A stretch of 35,659 nucleotides of DNA. Source: JAVBPP01 sp031549535. Lineage in GTDB: Bacteria; Bacillota; Clostridia; Oscillospirales; Acutalibacteraceae. The stretch is taken from positions 1-35,659 of the forward strand of contig JAVBPP010000088.1 of assembly GCA_031549535.1 (NCBI GenBank). The letters run 5' to 3'. This document shows, piece after piece, positions 30,232-35,659 of the stretch (its first letter is position 1; the number at the start of each line of letters is the position of its first letter). A program made the position numbers and the translations under genes. The notes under the pieces were generated by a model. The model was not told the DNA's origin, did no database searches, and worked only from the letters and a program-made list of their open reading frames with translations.

Positions 30232-33200
30232 CTAATAAATCCGTGGCGGCTTGGGTTTCTCCTCCTGCTCTGGCCGGGGCAGCTGCTCCGGGTCGATGCT
30301 TTCGAGCAGTTTATCCAGCGAAACCGGCTGTTTCCGGTTCATGCGGCTTGCGATGCGCGGGTAGAGGAGGTAAGCCAACAAACCCAAGGCGCTGCAAATG
30401 GCAAAGAATATGGCAAACAAATACAGCCATTGCTCATAATTGCTCTGCGCTTTCGGCGGTGTTACGGCGGAGGGACGGAAGGGCTGGGTTTGTGCGGCAA
30501 TGCGTATGGTTTGGCCGCCCTTGCCTATCGTAAACGCGCGTACCTCGCAGGGCAGCAGATAGCCCTCGCCTACAGAGGTTTGCATACAAAAATAGCTGCC
30601 GACGGGTAGATCCTCAATAAGAGAGCCTGCGGAACCCGTCTCACCCTCCAACACCACTGCGCCGCTGCGGTCAAGCACCCTGTAGGCGCAGCCGGACAGT
30701 TTAAAGTCTGTGTAGGCGTCTGTTTGAACAATATGCAGCACGCCCTTTGTGAGCGTTTCACTGAAGCTCAGGTTCAAAATACCGTTTGGACGCAGGGGCA
30801 CGGTCTGCGTGGGCGAAAGATCAATCCAGGTTTCCTCTTCCTGAAAGATTTCAGTGATGCGGTAGCTGCCCACGCGCAGCCCCTCCAATTTCACGGTGCC
30901 GTTTTCATCGGCTTTGTGTATCTCGGAGTAGGCCGCACCGTCCAGCTGCTCCCCCTCCACGCGGAAGGAGGAATTTTGATGCAGCCCGGCAAGGGAATCC
31001 TTTGCGATGTTAATGGTGCCCAGCTCCGGCTGAAGCACAAAGCCGGCGCCCTCTTTGGTTTGAATCACAATTTCATTTTGCTCCGCACTGATTGTAAAGG
31101 GGTAAACCGTATCCGACGGCGCATAGCCCGCCGGGGGGGTCTGCATTTTCAAAAAGTAACTGCCGCGCGGGAGGCCGGAAAGCGTGTAACCGCTGGCAGA
31201 AACCGCCTGCAGTATCCCGATAGAGGTGTCGGTGTCTTCATCATACTCGCCGTTGCCGTTTCCATCGGAATACAGGGCAAACAGCGCGCCGGGCATTGCT
31301 CTGCCGGCCTGCTGTGCGTCTGCGGCATGCACTGTCACTTTTCCGTTGACATCCATATTCGCAAGCGGCAACACGAAGGTCTGATTATCCTGCGTTAAAG
31401 CCACGGGGTAGTGCTTGGCGGAGATAACAATTCCCTTACTGCCCTGAATTTCCGCAACAATCCAGTTTCCCATAGGAACGCGCGCCATGGAAAACGAACC
31501 ATTTTCGGAGGAAACTGCCACGGCAAGCGCGTTTTTCAGGCTGAACTGCGTTTCATTTGCGCGGAACAAGCCCATGCGTGCCCCATAGAAACGCGTTGCC
31601 TGCTCGCTGATTGCAGGGCCATATACGGTGGCGCGTTTGAGCAGCTGCTCGATATTACGCCCCTCATTCAATTCGATTCGAATGGTTTCTTGATGTGCTG
31701 TCTCCTCAGCACCAATAAAATTGACAGGGTAAACGGTGGTCTGCGTTACATAGGCGGCATCTGCGGCGAGCTGTTTGACATAGTAGCTGCCTACCGGAAC
31801 ATTCGGGCGCAAAAAGCCCTTCGCGCCGCTGTCCTTCCCACTCACACCAAAGCTGCCGACCAGGCTGCCCTTCGGAATTTTTGTCTGATCCGCGGCTACG
31901 ATATCCTCCGCGGCATAGAGCCCATAGCGCAGCTTTTGCATTGCCTGCGCGGAATTTACACGATATACGCTGTCCGTTTCCATGGAAACTTGAAGCGCAA
32001 CCTCCAAGCTATGCCGTCTGCTGGTGAATACTGCGGCGGGCGTTTTCGAAATTTCTTTTTCTGTAACAGAAATAAACTCCTCCTGGCTACTCAAGGCCAT
32101 GCCTGCGGGCGGGGTGCATTCCACCACGCGATACTCTCCATAGGGCAGCGCCTTGCTGATGGCCACACCCTTTTCATCCGTTGTAATCACATCCACGCGC
32201 GTATCCTTGCCCACAAGCAGGGCGCCGTTTTCCGAAAGTATGGTTTCACTTGCATACACTTCAAACACCGCGCCTGCGCAGCGTTTTTTTACAAAGCTCG
32301 GAACAAACTGATTGTTGACCTTTTTCACACTGCCGAACAGCTCGCCTTCCCGCGCAACGACAATGTGCCCGGTTGCGGGTGCCTCCGGCGGAACCACGGG
32401 TAAAAAGCCCTGGAACACGGTGTAATACAGCGCAAAGCTGGATTCCGCAGGCAGCTTCAAGCCGCCCAGAACCGCGGTGCCCCGCATATAGCCCGCGTTT
32501 GCGGCCACATTCCATTTCGCCTGCGGCGCCAGGATGGATCCGTTGATAAACATCGTGTCGGAAACTCCGACCTGTAAGGCGTTAATAAAGTGGAACAGCA
32601 CACGCCCGGCGAGCGCCTCCTCGCCCCAAACGGTTTTGCCCGTAAAGGCTATGGCGTCGTCCGAAAATATGTTGACCACCGCAACGGCCTGCTCCGGAAT
32701 ATCAAACTTAATATTCTTTTCAAACGATTCCAGCCCGCTTAAGTCCAGGGTAAACACATTGATGCTATTGTTGGTCCCGATGAGCGTAATGGAATTATCT
32801 TGACTGTTGTGTTGAATGGCACCCTTGCCCGCAAGCCTTGCCAGGGTTGCGTGCTGGGCAAACAGGCTGGCGTCCGCGTCCGCAAAGAAGGCGCTGACAT
32901 CTGTTTTGGCCGTCTGCGGCGCTATGACAGCCGCATCGGGCTTGGTGCTTGTCATGGTGTAATAGCCGGATTGCTTCTGCACGGAACGCGCCTGTTGCTG
33001 TTCCACGTCATACACCGCAAGCAAATCCCGGTATTGTGTGTTGTTTTCTTCTTCCGCAAGGGCATAGAGCGTTGTTCCCAGGGCGGCCTTCGCCTTTCCC
33101 GCGACCATGGCGTTGCCGTAGACGGTGAGCAGCCCGCCCAAATCCATATCCCCGCCTACAAGCAGGCGAATGTCCTTTGCCGTCAAGCGCTTTTTATCCT

Positions 33201-33537
33201 GCTTTGCCGCAGGGCCGAAGCCGCCGGAATAGTTGCCCTTGTTTGTCAGCTTGCCGGAAACGGCCAACGCGCCCTCCACATTGCTGACATTTTCCGCATC
33301 GCCTAAGATAATGCCGTTCCAGGTCACAGCGGAGCCAAGCGGATTTTTCGCGTCATTGTTCCAGAGCAAGCTATCGTATTCCAAGCCGTTTTGCGTTACC
33401 GGAACCTTGTCTGAAAACGCCCAAATGGCCGCAGTGATTCCTGCGGACAGCAACAGACTGACCGGAACCAGCAATAAAAGCAGCTTATTGCGTGCTGTCT
33501 TCCCTTGTTTCTGACGCGTTCGTCTCTTCATGCTCAT
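30232..33537 (-). CDS. Large surface protein: choice-of-anchor-A domain plus SpaA-like repeats
   Basis: An 1101-residue membrane-anchored surface protein. An N-terminal hydrophobic segment (about 20-42) acts as signal or anchor. Residues about 50-375 match the choice-of-anchor-A pattern (WNGIILGDAENVSNVEGALAV, NGSILAP, ending AVLGGLKL). About six or seven SpaA/Cna-B-like prealbumin-type domains follow (about 395-1020; for example GAVFEVYASE, GALFALYSDGNGNGEYDED with a Ca-binding SdrD-like loop, SGCAYRVLDRSGAVVLEGETG). Near the C-terminus is a membrane helix (about 1033-1058) and a Pro/Glu-rich tail. There is no LPxTG motif, so it is anchored by the helix, not sortase. AAGGG lies 7 bases before the ATG. 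It follows a transglutaminase-like gene by 18 bases. Confidence 0.85.
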   Translation of the reverse strand: MSMKRRTRQKQGKTARNKLLLLLVPVSLLLSAGITAAIWAFSDKVPVTQNGLEYDSLLWNNDAKNPLGSAVTWNGIILGDAENVSNVEGALAVSGKLTNKGNYSGGFGPAAKQDKKRLTAKDIRLLVGGDMDLGGLLTVYGNAMVAGKAKAALGTTLYALAEEENNTQYRDLLAVYDVEQQQARSVQKQSGYYTMTSTKPDAAVIAPQTAKTDVSAFFADADASLFAQHATLARLAGKGAIQHNSQDNSITLIGTNNSINVFTLDLSGLESFEKNIKFDIPEQAVAVVNIFSDDAIAFTGKTVWGEEALAGRVLFHFINALQVGVSDTMFINGSILAPQAKWNVAANAGYMRGTAVLGGLKLPAESSFALYYTVFQGFLPVVPPEAPATGHIVVAREGELFGSVKKVNNQFVPSFVKKRCAGAVFEVYASETILSENGALLVGKDTRVDVITTDEKGVAISKALPYGEYRVVECTPPAGMALSSQEEFISVTEKEISKTPAAVFTSRRHSLEVALQVSMETDSVYRVNSAQAMQKLRYGLYAAEDIVAADQTKIPKGSLVGSFGVSGKDSGAKGFLRPNVPVGSYYVKQLAADAAYVTQTTVYPVNFIGAEETAHQETIRIELNEGRNIEQLLKRATVYGPAISEQATRFYGARMGLFRANETQFSLKNALAVAVSSENGSFSMARVPMGNWIVAEIQGSKGIVISAKHYPVALTQDNQTFVLPLANMDVNGKVTVHAADAQQAGRAMPGALFALYSDGNGNGEYDEDTDTSIGILQAVSASGYTLSGLPRGSYFLKMQTPPAGYAPSDTVYPFTISAEQNEIVIQTKEGAGFVLQPELGTINIAKDSLAGLHQNSSFRVEGEQLDGAAYSEIHKADENGTVKLEGLRVGSYRITEIFQEEETWIDLSPTQTVPLRPNGILNLSFSETLTKGVLHIVQTDAYTDFKLSGCAYRVLDRSGAVVLEGETGSAGSLIEDLPVGSYFCMQTSVGEGYLLPCEVRAFTIGKGGQTIRIAAQTQPFRPSAVTPPKAQSNYEQWLYLFAIFFAICSALGLLAYLLYPRIASRMNRKQPVSLDKLLESIDPEQLPRPEQEEKPKPPRIY

Positions 33538-33555
33538 CGCTTTACCCTTTATCCC

Positions 33556-35088
33556 TTATTTACTGAACGCCACATTTGCACTGGGCAGCCTGGGGTTGCT
33601 CGCGGCAATGCTTTGTTTGGTTTGAATCTCTGCCGTGGTTGCGTTAAAGTAAAAGTAATTCGGCGTGGAGGTATCCGCCCAGGTGGCATCTGCATGATAC
33701 CAGTTGCGCCCGAGGTTCACCATGTTCCACACATGGCCTGAGCCAAGCACCTTCAAGCAATTGATGCCCACCTCATAGCAAAGTATCTGCATCGTGCTCG
33801 CGTAGCCGCCGCAGACAGAAAGCCCTTGGTACAGCCCGCCGTAAATATTGTTTGCATAATAACGCACTTTTTTTCCGTTGAAATGGTCATAGTCATAGCG
33901 CGTGTTCTGCAACAGCGCGTCAAACAAAGCCCGCTCCTTTGCCGCCTTGGTGGAGGCTCCGTTCGCCTTGGCCACCATCGTTTTCAGCTTGCTTGCAACC
34001 TCGCGTATTTGCTGGTTAATCAGGCTGCGGCTGGCGGGATTTCCGTCCCGCTCCATGTTGGTGCCGTCCGTATAGCACAGGATGAGCGACACCATATCAA
34101 AGCCGGTGGAGGAGCGCATGGTATTGCAGTCCAGCCAAAAGCATTCCGGGTGATCCATGGTAAACGCCTGGAAGGATGCGACCAAGTCATCGTGCGTAAA
34201 GCTGGCTCCCTCAAAGCGCACTCTGTTCTGCGTGAGGTAAACCGCCTTTTTAATTTCCATATAAACCATTTTTTGCGTGTCGTTCAACAAGCCAAAGCGG
34301 TAATACTCCATCTCGTTCAAACGCTTGCTGTTGGCATATTTCAGCGGGGAGGGATCAATTTTATCGCTGCCGTCCCCATAGCTCACAGTGATGCCGTAAT
34401 CCGCCGGTGTTTTTACCGCCGGGTAGTTCTTTGGCGGGGACTCCTCCTCATCGCCCGCGTTACCCGCGGGTTTGTTCGGCTTGGGGGCTGCGGGGGTGCT
34501 TGGCTGGGCGACGGGCTTTGCCGCACCGCCTGTATTGCTGCCGGTGTTCGTCTTAACCGGTTTTTTATCACTGTTATTTGCCCCGGGCGTATAGATAACC
34601 GCCGGAGCTTTATCAACATCGTTATTATAGGACGGCTCCCCGCCTGTTTCGCCGCTGTTCTGCTGTGTATTTTGGGCGTTATTCTCTCCGCCCGCCACTG
34701 CAGTTGTTTCGGCTGTGCCATCCCCCTGGTTCTGTGTTTCCTGCTCATAATCCGTGCCGATGAGGGAGGGGTCTTTTTCCACCAAGCTTGCAATATAGCT
34801 GTTGGCCTTATCCTCACGTTCCGCCTGCGTTTTTCCATCATCCTTACCGCCGGCGGAGAGATAGGCCTCTTCATTCTTTTTCTTGGCTTCTTTGGCGTTT
34901 TCCAGCGCCGTCTGCAAATCGGCGTAAAGGACTTGGTCGGCTTGCCGGCGCCTAATATCCCCGTAATTCCAAGTAAAAATCGTTAAAAAGGACGCGGCGG
35001 CAAAGTTTAGGCTGAACACGATAATAAACATCGTGCGCATACTCAGACGGTATTGCTTTTTCGGCTTTTTACCGGCCTTGCGTTTCAC
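33556..35088 (-). CDS. Membrane-anchored transglutaminase-like protein
   Basis: A 510-residue protein. A basic N-terminus and one membrane helix (about 18-42) are followed by a charged coiled-coil-like stretch (about 45-85) and a low-complexity Asn/Thr/Gly/Pro linker to about residue 225. The C-terminal domain has a complete transglutaminase-type catalytic triad: Cys 426 in SVCGGYA, His 452 in GHVWN and Asp 467 in HADATWAD. It would act outside the cell, as a cysteine protease or cross-linking enzyme. The start is GTG at 35088 with GGAGGGG 5 bases upstream. The downstream SpaA-like surface protein is 18 bases away and may be its substrate; that is inference. Confidence 0.87.
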   Translation of the reverse strand: MKRKAGKKPKKQYRLSMRTMFIIVFSLNFAAASFLTIFTWNYGDIRRRQADQVLYADLQTALENAKEAKKKNEEAYLSAGGKDDGKTQAEREDKANSYIASLVEKDPSLIGTDYEQETQNQGDGTAETTAVAGGENNAQNTQQNSGETGGEPSYNNDVDKAPAVIYTPGANNSDKKPVKTNTGSNTGGAAKPVAQPSTPAAPKPNKPAGNAGDEEESPPKNYPAVKTPADYGITVSYGDGSDKIDPSPLKYANSKRLNEMEYYRFGLLNDTQKMVYMEIKKAVYLTQNRVRFEGASFTHDDLVASFQAFTMDHPECFWLDCNTMRSSTGFDMVSLILCYTDGTNMERDGNPASRSLINQQIREVASKLKTMVAKANGASTKAAKERALFDALLQNTRYDYDHFNGKKVRYYANNIYGGLYQGLSVCGGYASTMQILCYEVGINCLKVLGSGHVWNMVNLGRNWYHADATWADTSTPNYFYFNATTAEIQTKQSIAASNPRLPSANVAFSK

Positions 35089-35220
35089 GCGCGCCCCTCC
35101 TGTTCATTTATAAATTACTCCCCAACTATATATTAAGAAAAGGAACAATCTCTGGCAGACTGCTCCCCTCCCGGCGTATATTACTCCTGAACGAAGTAAT
35201 GGCGGCACTTCTCCAACAAA

Positions 35221-35248
35221 AGTATAGCAACTGCCGCGTTTTTGTCAA
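35221..35248 (-). promoter_or_regulatory. Promoter of the transglutaminase/surface-protein operon
   Basis: Minus strand TTGACA (plus 35243-35248), 16-base spacer, TATACT (plus 35221-35226). It implies a leader of about 125 bases, which contains a small ATTACT/AGTAAT hairpin but no recognised riboswitch. Confidence 0.75.
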
Positions 35249-35305
35249 CAAAATTTACAGATTGTTTTCAACTATAAAGTCCCGTTTATCTTTCTTGCCG
35301 CAATG

Positions 35306-35659
35306 CTACTGCGCTAATTTTGAAACGGCCACGAAAATATTAGAAATGGCATACCAGGTTGCGGGGCCGACCACGCCATCCGTAGCCAGCTTGAATATCC
35401 TTTGAAACGCCTCCACGGCAGTGCGTGTTTGCTGGCCGTAAATGCCGTCCACCTTCAATTTGGGAATGGCGGGGTAGTTTTGGGCAATACGGTTCAGCTG
35501 CTGCTGAATGGTGCGTACCGCGCTCCCTGAGGAGCCCACCTGCAGCGCCTTGCCGGGGTAAGAACTGGGCACGCCCTCCACTTTATTCGCCTGCATGAGG
35601 TAGATATCCTGCCCATAATAATTTTTTAAAATAGCAATAGAATCGTAGCCGCGATCCCC
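35306..35659 (-). CDS. C-terminal fragment of a peptidoglycan-binding (PG_binding_1) protein
   Basis: The frame is open from the window edge (GDRGYDSIAILKNYYGQDIYL) through a spacer to a peptidoglycan-binding domain (ALQVGSSGSAVRTIQQQLNR, VDGIYGQQTRTAVEAFQ, DGVVGPATWYAI) and the TAG at 35306. The 'GYdsI.ILKnYYG.DI' stretch is typical of the end of SpoIID/LytB-like or related secreted cell-wall proteins that carry a C-terminal PG_binding_1 module. An internal ATG at 35596 is not the real start because coding continues upstream of it. The N-terminal part and thus the enzymatic role lie outside the window. No clear terminator follows. Confidence 0.82.
   Translation of the reverse strand, partial: GDRGYDSIAILKNYYGQDIYLMQANKVEGVPSSYPGKALQVGSSGSAVRTIQQQLNRIAQNYPAIPKLKVDGIYGQQTRTAVEAFQRIFKLATDGVVGPATWYAISNIFVAVSKLAQ

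Noticed and set aside
30724..32403. Two long open frames (224 and 330 codons) antisense to the surface-protein gene
   Set aside because: They have no start context or domain, while the opposite strand encodes clear SpaA-like repeats and anchor segments.
33826..34986. 386-codon open frame antisense to the transglutaminase-like gene
   Set aside because: The minus-strand gene has an intact catalytic triad and a good ribosome site; the antisense frame has only hydrophobic-looking composition produced by the complement of its polar linker.

Overview
The window looks like chromosomal DNA of an anaerobic, low-oxygen-adapted Clostridia member, most likely Oscillospiraceae/Ruminococcaceae-like. This rests on the single-chain pyruvate:ferredoxin oxidoreductase, Gram-positive ribosome binding sites and sigma-A promoters, the GntR-controlled FAD oxidoreductase/DUF1667 operon, a BspA-type leucine-rich-repeat protein, and the moderately GC-rich coding sequence. 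The assignment is inference; no rRNA or tRNA gene is present to confirm it.

Layout. (1) 1-6694, minus strand: a tight operon reading leftward. It holds a GlpA-like FAD/[2Fe-2S] oxidoreductase, a second FAD/NAD oxidoreductase, a structured leader element with its own promoter, a PhnP-like metallo-hydrolase, a DUF1667 protein, a NatA/NatB-type ABC exporter and the start of a further membrane protein. A divergent GntR regulator (6796-7521) faces it across interlocked promoters. (2) 7540-11355, plus strand: rpmG-secE-nusG-rplK-rplA-rplJ-rplL with an L10 leader/attenuator and two copies of a GTGGGAGGA...CCAC hairpin around rplK. The cluster ends with a terminator after rplL and is not followed by rpoB. 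(3) 11374-15568, minus strand: DUF2200 protein, small membrane protein, a coupled pair of bacterial PH-domain membrane proteins, and a CNNM/CBS/CorC transporter-like protein. (4) 15782-19115, plus strand: AraC-type regulator with an unrecognised sensor domain, a secreted BspA-like LRR protein and a GPH-family sugar symporter. (5) 19112-23014, minus strand: a cassette with a small secreted two-cysteine protein and an ABC system whose large permease carries an M1-peptidase-like ectodomain. (6) 23384-30097, plus strand: nifJ, a GNAT gene broken by a 105-base insertion with inverted repeats, and a ThuA-like/Gfo-Idh-MocA pair with a second copy of the structured leader element between them. (7) 30232-35659, minus strand: a large choice-of-anchor-A/SpaA-like surface protein, a membrane-anchored transglutaminase-like protein and the end of a peptidoglycan-binding protein.

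The most interesting signal is a roughly 109-base element present twice, in opposite orientation, about 25 kb apart (3568-3676 minus, 28871-28979 plus). Each copy ends in the Shine-Dalgarno of the next gene. The copies differ at only four positions in the folded core, and these form two base pairs that changed together so that pairing is kept. I do not recognise it as a named riboswitch. It is either an undescribed cis-regulatory RNA or a structured repeat that has come to sit in 5' leaders. Other points of interest are the peptide/ABC-M1 cassette, the transglutaminase plus multidomain adhesin pair, and the hairpin-ended insertion in the acetyltransferase gene.
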